From: a virus
Strand: one strand, 5' to 3'
IMG/VR virus record: IMGVR_UViG_3300044608_001459
Span: 1 to 22,526 of that record
DNA length: 22,526 nucleotides
The notes under the pieces were generated by a model. It was not told the DNA's origin, made no database searches, and was given only the letters and a program-made list of their open reading frames with translations. The translations under genes were made by a program, and so were the position numbers. Positions 7,418 through 14,251 of this stretch are shown piece by piece; position 1 is the first letter of the stretch, and every line of letters begins with the position of its first letter.

Positions 7418-7621
7418 TCAATCCTTCACAAATGATGCGAAGCTGGCACGACTGGTCTTATTCTGCGTGTCGGCATTCAGTTGATTGCGGATAACATCAC
7501 GGAGCTTAATCATCTCATCGAGGGAGTGATAACGAACCGATTTATCGCCCGTTTTCACCTCCAGCGTGCCAGAGGCGATGGCTGTTTCCAGCGCGTCAAG
7601 TTGTGCTTGTGTGAATGCCAT
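7418..7621 (-). CDS. gpW-like head-tail joining protein, 67 aa
   Basis: Start chosen at MAFTQAQLDALETAIASG (7621), 2 nt after the large terminase stop; the frame runs to 7660, but those codons lie inside the terminase gene. The protein has the gpW hallmark pattern: 'FT.AQLDALE.AIASG..EV..GDKSVRYHSLDEMI.LRD.I'. gpW is a small protein that binds below the portal after packaging and completes the head so that tails can join. Size (lambda gpW is 68 aa) and position between terminase and portal match exactly. The small gene is flanked by gaps of 1-2 nt and is certainly part of the same operon. Confidence 0.85.
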   Translation of the reverse strand: MAFTQAQLDALETAIASGTLEVKTGDKSVRYHSLDEMIKLRDVIRNQLNADTQNKTSRASFASFVKD

Positions 7622-7623
7622 AT

Positions 7624-9465
7624 TTATCTCGATAACCAGTTGTCCATTCGCGGTATCCACTGCGCCTGGGGTTTAGAATTTTCCTGCGTTTCTGCATCAA
7701 GAGGTGCTTCGAACTTGGCTCTCTCCAGATTCTCAGATAAGGCGATCAGGTCAGGGTTGAGTAGCTTGAACGCCGCCAGCGCATACACGGTGCAGTCCAG
7801 CACCTCGTTGCGGCTGCGGGTTTTAATCCACTCGCGCCGTGCCACGCCCTTGGTGAAGCGGGTCACTTGTTTTTCTGCTGTCAGCTGAAGGAAATACTCA
7901 CGGTCACGTTCAAGCGGGAAATGGAAGTAACCCATTCCTGGCTCTGAAATCCGCAATCGACTGTAAATCACTTCCTTGGCGGTATCCGTTCCAATCGGGT
8001 AAAGCCTGAGCTTGTAGCGATTGTTCTTGCTCGGTCTGCCCACCAGCGGCTTTGCCATCTGGTTCATACCTTTAACGGCAAACACGCCGCGTATGGCACG
8101 CGCACCGCAAAACTCATAGACAGCTTGCGTATGGTGACCGCCAGAATCCACGCACACACAGGCGATGCTGAGGTACACGCCTGTCTGGCTGCGAATTGGC
8201 TTTAGCAGGTAAGCATCCAGTTCACGCCACACAGAATCCTGTGCGGGATCGCCGTAAAAAATACGGTAATCCAGCGACCAGCATTCCTCACCAATGCCCC
8301 AGCCTTTGACTTCGATCTCCAGTCGGTCGCCTTGCACGTCGACGCCAGCGGTGACAAGTACCACGGGTTCGGGAGCTTCCGATCCCCAGCTTTCCTTGCG
8401 GTTTAGCAGGGCATCGGCTTCAATCGTTTCGCCTTCTTCTTCCCATGGCTGACCAAGAGAAGTGTTTACCCAGGTCTTAAGGGTTTCTGGCAATGCTTTC
8501 GCACGCAAGAAATCCCTGACAATCTGGGAAAACGTCACCCACGGGCTGTAAAGCTCGTTGATGTGGAAGCCAGCGATGTTGGTAAACGGGGCTTCCGCTA
8601 CCCAGCGACCAGCCTTGAGCATGACAGTGCGATCGGTATCAACAATCACACAACCATTATGTTCGCAGATGTAATGGGCGGTTTCAGGTTGGTGGCCTTC
8701 ATCACCGTTTTCCCATTTCACCTGCGCCCATTTCAGGGTTTGGTATTCGCCACAGTGTGGGCATGGTACATGGAAGTGCCGCTGATCACTCTGTTCGAAT
8801 GCCGCCTCAATTCGGCTTACCCCCTTGATGGTTGGGGTGGAGGTGAGCAGAAGTTTTCTGTTCCAGAAAGTCGTCGTGCGTTTTTTCGCAAGGCTGACAG
8901 GGTCACCCTCCGTACCAGCCGAAGCAGGATAACGATCCACCTCATCGCATAATACCAACCTGATAGGACGGCTGGCCAGCGATGCAGGCGAATTTGCACC
9001 CGCCATGGTGATGTGACCACCAGGGAAGCGTTTGTGTAATAACGTGTTGCCACTATCACGGGTGCGCGGGTCTTTCACCAATCCGCGCAGCACATCGGTA
9101 TCGCGCAGCATCGGAGCAAAGCGGTCTTTACTCCATGCTTCCGCCATTTCTAATGTCGGCTGCAGGAGCAGTATCGGCGACGGGTCAAGATGGACATGGT
9201 AGCCGATGATATTGTTAATAATCTCGGTCTTGCCGATCTGGGCAGAGGACATGATCACCACGGTTTCTACCTGCGGATCGCTAATCGCATCCATGATTTC
9301 GCGCTGATAGGGAGCGCGGGAAGTCAACCATCGCCCAGGCTCCGCGCTGGCTTCACTACTCAGTTGGCGGTGCGTATCCGCCCACTGACTCACCGTCAGA
9401 TTCGGCGGTGGTGCCATCAATCTCGCAATTCTGCAAATCAATGGCTCTGAGTTTTCGTGGATCAT
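7624..9465 (-). CDS. Large terminase subunit, GpA family, 613 aa
   Basis: ATPase plus nuclease that cuts and packages phage DNA. The ATPase has a Walker A-type motif at residues 73-81 (SSAQIGKTE, with the family's Q-x-G-K-T) and a Walker B at about 170-176 (LVLCDEVDRYP). A Cys cluster (C235, C238, C267, C272) lies between the two domains, as in many GpA proteins. The nuclease begins at about residue 372 (VTAGVDVQGDRLEIEVKGWG) with the acidic residues of an RNase H-type fold. Length fits lambda gpA (641 aa). The start overlaps the small terminase by 110 bases; MAPPPNLTVSQWADTHR (9417) is an alternative start with a shorter overlap. Confidence 0.92.
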   Translation of the reverse strand: MIHENSEPLICRIARLMAPPPNLTVSQWADTHRQLSSEASAEPGRWLTSRAPYQREIMDAISDPQVETVVIMSSAQIGKTEIINNIIGYHVHLDPSPILLLQPTLEMAEAWSKDRFAPMLRDTDVLRGLVKDPRTRDSGNTLLHKRFPGGHITMAGANSPASLASRPIRLVLCDEVDRYPASAGTEGDPVSLAKKRTTTFWNRKLLLTSTPTIKGVSRIEAAFEQSDQRHFHVPCPHCGEYQTLKWAQVKWENGDEGHQPETAHYICEHNGCVIVDTDRTVMLKAGRWVAEAPFTNIAGFHINELYSPWVTFSQIVRDFLRAKALPETLKTWVNTSLGQPWEEEGETIEADALLNRKESWGSEAPEPVVLVTAGVDVQGDRLEIEVKGWGIGEECWSLDYRIFYGDPAQDSVWRELDAYLLKPIRSQTGVYLSIACVCVDSGGHHTQAVYEFCGARAIRGVFAVKGMNQMAKPLVGRPSKNNRYKLRLYPIGTDTAKEVIYSRLRISEPGMGYFHFPLERDREYFLQLTAEKQVTRFTKGVARREWIKTRSRNEVLDCTVYALAAFKLLNPDLIALSENLERAKFEAPLDAETQENSKPQAQWIPRMDNWLSR

Positions 9466-9934
9466 AGAGGGCTATCTCGTTTAATGCTTCGCGCACCAGT
9501 TCCTCCAACCCGCCTTTGATTTCATGAAACTCCTTGAGCCCCATTGCCAGGTGCGCTCCACGAGTCGGGAGTGAAAGCAAACGAGAACGAGCCGCCATGA
9601 CGTAACCAGACCACTGTTCGGCGATTTGATCCTGTGACATCAATTCACCTTTGATCGTTTTCACCTCCAATTCTGTCTTGTCGGCTTGCGCCTTCAGCAG
9701 CCTTGCGCGTTCCTGGTGGCTATCGACATGGATGATTTCCTTGCCGAAGGCGCGTTCCTGCAAATAAGTAATGTAGCCGCGCACGCTGGCGACCAGATCG
9801 TATTTGCCTCGCTCAGATTTTGGGATGACACCTTCGCTTGCCAGCTGCTGCACCCGCCGTTCGGTCAGGTTAAACAGTTTGGCAATCGTGCTGACGGGAT
9901 AGGTTGGTGCGGACATAGGTTTCTTCGTATTCAT
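9356..9934 (-). CDS. Small terminase subunit, Nu1-like, 192 aa
   Basis: The N-terminus contains a winged helix-turn-helix of the Nu1/MerR-like type (VSTIAKLFNLTERRVQQLASEGVIPKSERGKYDLVASVRGYITYLQERA, about residues 14-62). A long helical segment follows (RARLLKAQADKTELEVKTIKGELMS), then the region for self-assembly and large-subunit contact. Members bind the packaging site and regulate the large subunit. The gene overlaps the C5 methyltransferase by 65 bases and the large terminase by 110. The second ATG (9916, MSAPTYPVS), preceded by GAAGAAACCT, may be the real start because no ribosome site precedes the first. Placement directly upstream of the large terminase supports the call. Confidence 0.82.
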   Translation of the reverse strand: MNTKKPMSAPTYPVSTIAKLFNLTERRVQQLASEGVIPKSERGKYDLVASVRGYITYLQERAFGKEIIHVDSHQERARLLKAQADKTELEVKTIKGELMSQDQIAEQWSGYVMAARSRLLSLPTRGAHLAMGLKEFHEIKGGLEELVREALNEIALYDPRKLRAIDLQNCEIDGTTAESDGESVGGYAPPTE

Positions 9935-10853
9935 TGATGCTGTGGGCGATCATTTCGGGAATGATCGGCACAACGGCGTTTCCAAGGCCGCACAAGCGTT
10001 CCTTGCGCGTTCCTCCCCCCGTCCACCCGATAGGAAAGCCCATTAGCCATTCCACCCAGTTCGGATTCAGGCCGTTATCTTGCAGTCGAGAAATTGCTGG
10101 CTCAGTGCTCCACCATGGAGTTCCTCCAAGGCTACGCAACAGGCTAACTTGTGACGGCTGAAGGATTTGCCCTCGCGGGCAAGCATCTCCAAAGAGATTG
10201 CCGTATCTTTCCAATCCCGCGCACAAGGGGTCGGCCAGAACTGGACATACCGTCCCAGTCCCAGGCTGCCGCTTACACCGTTCTTCGTGTATTTGCGGAT
10301 GATACCGCTTTTGCTCACCTTGAATGTATCGTGCTTGCCGAATATCTCGCCCACCGTTGCATCGCTCGCGGTTGGGGTAGGCAATAATCCAGATACGGTC
10401 GCGTCTGTGAGGTGCGCCAAGGGCGGAAGCTGGTATGCAATGCCATTCCGCATCATACCCGATCTGCCATAAATCCGTGAGGACGGTAACAAGTCCGCTA
10501 GATCGCAGGTTTGCCACATTTTCGATAATTGCATAGCGCGGTTTCAGTTCGTTGATTAAGCGCGCATATTCCTTCCAAAGCCCCGAACGACTGCCTGTAA
10601 TGCCCGCTTTCTTGCCAGCCACGGAAATGTCCTGACAGGGAAAGCCACCACAGATAATGTCGACGGAAGTCGGTAATGAATCTGCATTAAAATTTCGAAT
10701 GTCCGAGATAATCGGCGTATCTGGCCAATGTTCTGCCAATACGCGCTGACATGACGGCTCTATCTCGCAAAAGCCGATGGTTCTCCAGCCAGATCGCTTA
10801 AATCCAAGGGAAAACCCCCCAATTCCAGAAAACAGGTCTAGGACATTTAACAT
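9870..10853 (-). CDS. DNA cytosine-C5 methyltransferase (Dcm type), 327 aa
   Basis: Transfers methyl from SAM to cytosine C5. Motif I DLFSGIGGFSLGF (residues 6-18), catalytic PCQ in GGFPCQDISVAG (Cys73), ENV at 111-113, motif VIII APHRRDRIWIIAYP (148-160) and a C-terminal LNPNWVEWLMGFPIGWT plus motif X GLGNAVVP are all present. The variable target-recognition region is short. I chose the ATG at 10853; a TTG two codons earlier is also in frame, and neither has a good ribosome site. Placed between a divergent DUF3489 gene and terminase, it is likely a solitary phage methyltransferase that protects phage DNA against host restriction. A second, protein-like frame overlaps its middle (see findings). 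Confidence 0.9.
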   Translation of the reverse strand: MLNVLDLFSGIGGFSLGFKRSGWRTIGFCEIEPSCQRVLAEHWPDTPIISDIRNFNADSLPTSVDIICGGFPCQDISVAGKKAGITGSRSGLWKEYARLINELKPRYAIIENVANLRSSGLVTVLTDLWQIGYDAEWHCIPASALGAPHRRDRIWIIAYPNRERCNGGRDIRQARYIQGEQKRYHPQIHEERCKRQPGTGTVCPVLADPLCAGLERYGNLFGDACPRGQILQPSQVSLLRSLGGTPWWSTEPAISRLQDNGLNPNWVEWLMGFPIGWTGGGTRKERLCGLGNAVVPIIPEMIAHSINEYEETYVRTNLSRQHDCQTV

Positions 10854-10960
10854 GTTCAAAAATAATCACTATTTCTGCTTATTCGAGTTGATAAGTATGT
10901 TTTTCCAAGCGTTCATGAGGGTGTCCCGCGGGGCATTAACCACCAACCAGAGAGACTTTT

Positions 10961-11437
10961 ATGACTATCGAACTTAGCAAAACCCAGCAGAGCATCCTTG
11001 AGCAAGCAGCCATTGCCCCGGAAAACTGCATCCGCACTTTCATGAGCCACATTCCTGGCGCCGCACAGACGAAAGTCATCGATGCGCTGGTCAAGAAGGG
11101 ATGCGTGAAAAGCAAATCCCAGTTTCATCCCAGCGAACCAAACGACAAAGAGGTGCTTTACCACATTACCAACGAAGGGTTCGCGGCCATCGGCAAGGAA
11201 CCGAGCGCGGCAAAGCCAGAGGAACTATCGCCCCCTGAAAAACCGAAGCGTATTTCCAAACAATCCACCATGCTCGACATGCTGCGCCAAGGCACAACCA
11301 TCCAAGCCATTATGGATGTCACCAGCTGGCAAAAGCACACGGTGCATGGCTCCATGGCGAACCTGAAGAAGAAACTCGGACTCACCATCACCAGCGATAA
11401 AGCTGAGGGTGGTGAGCGTATCTACCGAATTGCCTAA
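10961..11437 (+). CDS. DUF3489-domain protein, 158 aa
   Basis: The only rightward gene inside the phage block. A GAGAGAC ribosome site lies 4 nt before the ATG. Residues about 1-75 look like a winged-helix (KTQQSILEQAA, AQTKVIDALVKKGCVKSK, VLYHITNEGFAAI). The C-terminal half matches DUF3489: KQSTMLDMLRQGTTIQAIMDVTSWQKHTVHGSMANLKKKLGLTITSDK and GERIYRI, also a small HTH-like fold. Its stop overlaps that of the converging ParB-methyltransferase gene by 4 bases, and it diverges from the C5 methyltransferase. Function is unknown; a DNA-binding regulatory role is inferred from the two predicted winged-helix parts. Such proteins are common in prophages and genomes of Alpha- and Betaproteobacteria. 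Confidence 0.8.
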   Translation: MTIELSKTQQSILEQAAIAPENCIRTFMSHIPGAAQTKVIDALVKKGCVKSKSQFHPSEPNDKEVLYHITNEGFAAIGKEPSAAKPEELSPPEKPKRISKQSTMLDMLRQGTTIQAIMDVTSWQKHTVHGSMANLKKKLGLTITSDKAEGGERIYRIA

Positions 11438-12717
11438 GCATCTGCGCCAAGGCGTTCCGCTTGAAGGTCAGCGAATAGCTGGCCTTCTTCGTTGGTTGCC
11501 TTTTTGCCCGTGAAGTCCTGCCAGCGTTTGACAATCACATCACAGTATTTCGGGTCGAGCTCAATCAGCCGCGCCAAGCGGTTGGTTTTCTCACAGGCAA
11601 TCAGGGTGGAGCCTGAGCCACCGAAGCAATCCAGCACGGTATCACGGGTCTTGCTGGAATTCTCAATAGCACGCTGCACCAGTTCGACCGGCTTCATAGT
11701 CGGGTGCAGGTCATTGGTGCGTGGTTTGTTGAAGAACCACACGTCACCCTGGTCACGCGCTCCGCACCAGAAGTGCTTATTACCTTCTGGCCAGCCATAA
11801 AGAATCGGCTCGTACTGGCGTTGATAATCAGCGCGGCCGAGCGTGAATGTATTTTTTGCCCAGATGATGAAGGTTGACCAATGTCCGCCGCCCTCACGGA
11901 AGGCTTTTTGCAGCGTATCCAATTCCGAAGATGACATGCAGATGTATATCGCGCCTTTGCAATGCTTCACCGTGTTCTGGCATGCAGCCAGCAGGAAGCC
12001 GAAGAAATCATCGCCCAGATTATCATTCATAATCTTGCGGCCAGCTTTCGCTCCGCCCTTGGATCTAATCTTGTCTTTAGCGGTTTCACCGTAATTCACA
12101 TTGTAAGGCGGGTCGGTGAAAACCATGTCTACAGGGTTGCCGCCAAGCAACCGATTATAATCATTAGGGCTTGTAGCATCTCCGCAGACCAAACGGTGTT
12201 CACCCAACAGCCAAACATCCCCCAGGCGTGAAGTGGCGACTTCAGGGGCTTCGGGTATCGCGTTATCATCGGTTAATCCTTCCAGATCCTCGTCATTCAG
12301 CAAGGCTTCCAATTCCTCCGCATCAAAACCCGTTAAGCCAAGGTCAAAGTTAAAATCCTTAAGCTCGCCGAGTTCGATGGCAAGCAGTTCGCTGTCCCAT
12401 TCCGCTTCTTCATGGGTGCGGTTATCCGCGAGGCGATAGGCCTTCACCTGCGCTTCGGTAAGACTCTCAGCGATATGGACTGGTACGGTTGCCAGTTCCA
12501 GTTGCTGGGCGGCAAGCAGGCGCGTGTGGCCAACGATGACCACCATGTTGCTGTCCACTACGATCGGCTGTCTCCATCCGAATTCACGGATGCTGGCTGC
12601 GACCTTGGCGACTGCTGCCTGGTTGTTTCTTGGATTACGCGCATAGGGAATTACGCGCTCGATTGGTGTAAGCGAAACGTGCATACTTCGGCTCTGCTTT
12701 TGAGTGAATGTTGGCAT
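11434..12717 (-). CDS. ParB-domain DNA methyltransferase (beta-class, N6-A/N4-C), 427 aa
   Basis: The N-terminal ParB/Srx-like domain (residues about 14-100) has VIPYARNPRNN, IREFGWRQPIVVD, VIVGHTRLLAAQQL and YRLADNRTHEEAEWD. The methyltransferase domain has motif IV DPPYNVNYG (202-210) before the SAM-binding motif I DCFGGSGSTL (about 363-372), the beta-class order, with HPTMKPVELVQR preceding it. It would modify adenine N6 or cytosine N4. These two-domain enzymes are frequent in prophages, usually without a cognate nuclease. The frame is open to a GTG at 12801, with other Met choices at 12738 and 12684; none has a clear ribosome site, so the start is uncertain and I chose the ATG nearest to where the ParB fold begins with a short lead. 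Confidence 0.88.
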   Translation of the reverse strand: MPTFTQKQSRSMHVSLTPIERVIPYARNPRNNQAAVAKVAASIREFGWRQPIVVDSNMVVIVGHTRLLAAQQLELATVPVHIAESLTEAQVKAYRLADNRTHEEAEWDSELLAIELGELKDFNFDLGLTGFDAEELEALLNDEDLEGLTDDNAIPEAPEVATSRLGDVWLLGEHRLVCGDATSPNDYNRLLGGNPVDMVFTDPPYNVNYGETAKDKIRSKGGAKAGRKIMNDNLGDDFFGFLLAACQNTVKHCKGAIYICMSSSELDTLQKAFREGGGHWSTFIIWAKNTFTLGRADYQRQYEPILYGWPEGNKHFWCGARDQGDVWFFNKPRTNDLHPTMKPVELVQRAIENSSKTRDTVLDCFGGSGSTLIACEKTNRLARLIELDPKYCDVIVKRWQDFTGKKATNEEGQLFADLQAERLGADA

Positions 12718-12946
12718 TTCAGGGCGTTGTGCGCCCATTAGCGAAGAGAAATCGTTATTTTCATTCTGTCGCTGGCAGAATCCCGCGCATCGCGCCCCCA
12801 CATAGGACTTTCGCAGGAAGTACCTAAGCCGTGGGGGGCCTGTGTGGACGTGCGCTTGAGGAGGATTTCAAGAGGTGGGCTGTAGCCATGCACCTCTCGC
12901 GATTATGCCTCTAATAATGCCAGAAAATGTTGCAAATGTGGAGAAC

Positions 12947-12966
12947 AAAAGTGTTGCAACACTTTT
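12947..12966. terminator. Perfect 20-bp palindrome, possible bidirectional terminator
   Basis: AAAAGTGTTGCAACACTTTT is a perfect palindrome ending 2 bases before the stop codon of the DUF6362-like gene. As RNA it makes an 8-bp stem with a TGCA loop, flanked by A4 and T4 runs, so it could end transcription in either direction. The stem is AT-rich and the U run is only four, so a protein-binding site is an alternative. A half-related TGTTGCAA occurs about 25 bp upstream (12929-12936). The 167-bp interval 12802-12968 otherwise shows no gene I can support. Confidence 0.4.
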
Positions 12967-12968
12967 CA

Positions 12969-13352
12969 TCACCGATTCTGCGCGTTTAAGTGCGTTGCAA
13001 TCTTGGTGCAGGCAATCACCCACTTACGCCACACAGTTGAACGGTCACACCCAAACTCATAAGCGATAGTTTTCCACCGCACACGCGCCGCACGCTTCCA
13101 GATCAGTTTGCGCTCCTCCACATCAATCCACATCATCCATTCAAAAGTCTGCTCCAGCCGCGAGATAGCGTCAGGCATAGCACGCAAGCGCATCGGGAAT
13201 GCTTCCTGAAACATCAGTTCGTTTGGTGAATGAACCACCTCAGGCCACAGATTAAAGTAGCCTTGCACCTTTACAGGAGGAAGGCGTTTGAGCGTGCTGA
13301 TGGCTTCTTCAAATTGGTCAGCCACCATTGCGCTTGTCCACTTATTTGCCAT
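12969..13352 (-). CDS. DUF6362-like HTH protein, 127 aa
   Basis: Start chosen at MANKWTSAMVADQFEEAI (13352), with GGGAGG 6 nt upstream; the frame continues to 13454 but that part overlaps the preceding small gene. Family pattern: W....V..RFEEA..TLRRLP, FNLWPEVVHSP, 'P.RLRAMPDAISRLEQTFEWM.WI', then a C-terminal helix-turn-helix (RARVRWKTIAYEFGCDRSTVWRKWVIACTKIATHLN). Such proteins occur late in the replication module of alphaproteobacterial phages and look like regulators or sigma-like/terminase-related DNA-binding proteins; the role is not established. It is followed by a perfect palindrome that may end this operon. Confidence 0.72.
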   Translation of the reverse strand: MANKWTSAMVADQFEEAISTLKRLPPVKVQGYFNLWPEVVHSPNELMFQEAFPMRLRAMPDAISRLEQTFEWMMWIDVEERKLIWKRAARVRWKTIAYEFGCDRSTVWRKWVIACTKIATHLNAQNR

Positions 13353-13479
13353 CAAGACCTCCCAATGTAATCGACCAGCGTTTTGATGCCTCGTTAAACA
13401 TCTGTGTGGAGTCGCCATATTGTGCGCGTCGATCTTCCACGATCTGCAAAGCATGTTTGAGCAAATTTTCTCCCTTCAT
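13342..13479 (-). CDS. Shortened DUF6378-like protein, 45 aa
   Basis: Too short for routine ORF calling, but well supported. The ATG shares its first base with the TAA stop of the resolvase gene (TAATG) and GAGAGG precedes it. The product, starting MKGENLLKHALQIVEDRRAQ and continuing YGDSTQMFNEASKRWSITLG, has the N-terminal pattern of DUF6378 phage proteins (A..IV..RR..YG.....F..A..RWS..LG). Family members are about twice as long; this copy stops after LGGLDGK where the next gene begins, so the second half of the domain is missing. It overlaps the DUF6362-like gene by 11 bases. It is either a minimal version or the remnant of a deletion that fused two gene ends. Confidence 0.6.
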   Translation of the reverse strand: MKGENLLKHALQIVEDRRAQYGDSTQMFNEASKRWSITLGGLDGK

Positions 13480-13961
13480 TATTTCCTCTCTTGGTCATGT
13501 TGTTCGATGGCAAAATGCAGAAGCGCGAGAGCGTCAGCCTCGTTGTCGTCCTCGGGTTTGTGACCGAGAGCTTGCACGGCAGCGATCACCTGATCCTTGC
13601 TGGCGTTGCCTTTGCCTGTGATGAATCCCTTGATTGTGCCGACTGGCACGCCCTCGTAGGGAATGCTGTGATGTTCGCACCAGGCAGTAAGCTGCGCGAG
13701 GAAGCCGCCATAAGCGTGGGCAGCATCAACACCGATGTGACGGCGCACTTCCTCAAAATAGACAGCGTCAATCTTTCCAGAAACATTGCGTGTTTCATTG
13801 AGCCAGCGTTCAAAGCGAAGGTAGCGCATGCCGCCGCCTTCAAAGCGGCGTGGCTTGAAACTTGCCGTGCCACTGACGATGCGACCGTATTCGTTGCGGA
13901 TTGCCCAGCCTGTGGATGTGCCAAGGTCAAGGCTAAGTAGGACTGGTTTTGGGTTGGTCAT
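13479..13961 (-). CDS. RuvC-like crossover junction endodeoxyribonuclease, 160 aa
   Basis: Start chosen at MTNPKPVLLSLDLGTSTGWA (13961), with AGGAGG at ideal spacing; the frame is open to 14135 but the extra residues are not family-like. The RNase H-fold acidic residues are visible: D12 (LSLDLGTSTGWA), E70 (DAVYFEEVRRH) and the C-terminal D138/D139, E141 and D143 (KPEDDNEADALALL). The central segment YGGFLAQLTAWCEHHSIPYEGVPVGTIKGFITGKGNASKDQVI is typical of phage RuvC-like resolvases. It would cleave Holliday or branched junctions before packaging. Its ATG overlaps the stop of the preceding small ORF (ATGA) and its stop overlaps the next start (TAATG). Confidence 0.85.
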   Translation of the reverse strand: MTNPKPVLLSLDLGTSTGWAIRNEYGRIVSGTASFKPRRFEGGGMRYLRFERWLNETRNVSGKIDAVYFEEVRRHIGVDAAHAYGGFLAQLTAWCEHHSIPYEGVPVGTIKGFITGKGNASKDQVIAAVQALGHKPEDDNEADALALLHFAIEQHDQERK

Positions 13962-14251
13962 AGATCCTCCTGTTGGGTTAATGCTGTGCATCCCTCCAAC
14001 CCACGGCACATGTGAGCGGTGAACTCCCAAAAGGGGTTCACACACACATTTATGTGTGGGAGGGAGATGACAAACTGGGGTGAGAGAAAAACTGTTGCGT
14101 TTGCTGGGGTTTGCGCCAGTTGACCCAGTTTGCACTTCAGTTTGACATGTCCAACTGGAATCGCTCCCAAAGCCTTGAAAAAGCTGGATTCCAGTTTGCA
14201 GCAGTTTGACAGTTTGCGGGTCAACTGCTTCAGTTTGACGGACTGTTTCAT
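13958..14251 (-). CDS. Hypothetical small protein encoded over repeats, 97 aa
   Basis: ORF starting MKQSVKLKQLTRKLSNCC, joined by ATGA to the primase-helicase gene before it and by ATGA to the resolvase gene after it. That coupling is the main support for translation. I recognise no family. The N-terminal part is shaped by CAAACTG repeats, which produce repeated Lys-Leu pairs (VKLKQL, RKL, CKLE, VKLKCKL). The C-terminal half is encoded over two hairpins (14019-14041 and 14043-14058) and has seemingly random content with several Cys residues. It may be a real fast-evolving peptide. Alternatively it may only carry ribosomes across a control region, or it may be a chance open frame over non-coding repeats. 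Confidence 0.35.
   Translation of the reverse strand: MKQSVKLKQLTRKLSNCCKLESSFFKALGAIPVGHVKLKCKLGQLAQTPANATVFLSPQFVISLPHINVCVNPFWEFTAHMCRGLEGCTALTQQEDL
14019..14058. repeat. Two adjacent inverted repeats
   Basis: GTGAACTCCC-AAAA-GGGGTTCAC (14019-14041) pairs over nine bases with one bulged T. CACACA-TTTA-TGTGTG (14043-14058) pairs over six to seven bases. They are one base apart and neither is followed by a T run on either strand, so simple terminators are unlikely. They lie inside the repeat-rich interval between the primase-helicase and resolvase genes and could be operator or origin elements. Confidence 0.45.
14071..14239. repeat. Cluster of CAGTTTG heptamers
   Basis: CAGTTTG occurs six times in direct orientation (14126, 14138, 14192, 14202, 14210 and 14231) and once inverted (CAAACTG at 14071) within 170 bp, with degenerate copies (CAGTTGACC, TCAACTG) between. 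The 12-mer CTTCAGTTTGAC is exactly repeated at 14135 and 14228. Spacings are irregular (12, 54, 10, 8 and 21 bp), so this is not a CRISPR array. The location next to the primase-helicase would suit replication-origin iterons or regulator-binding sites; this is inference. Confidence 0.6.

Noticed and set aside
14071-14239. CRISPR array suggested by repeated CAGTTTG
   Set aside because: Units are only 7 bp with irregular spacing of 8-54 bp, no spacers of constant length, and no cas genes except a Cas4-like phage nuclease that is common in phage replication modules.
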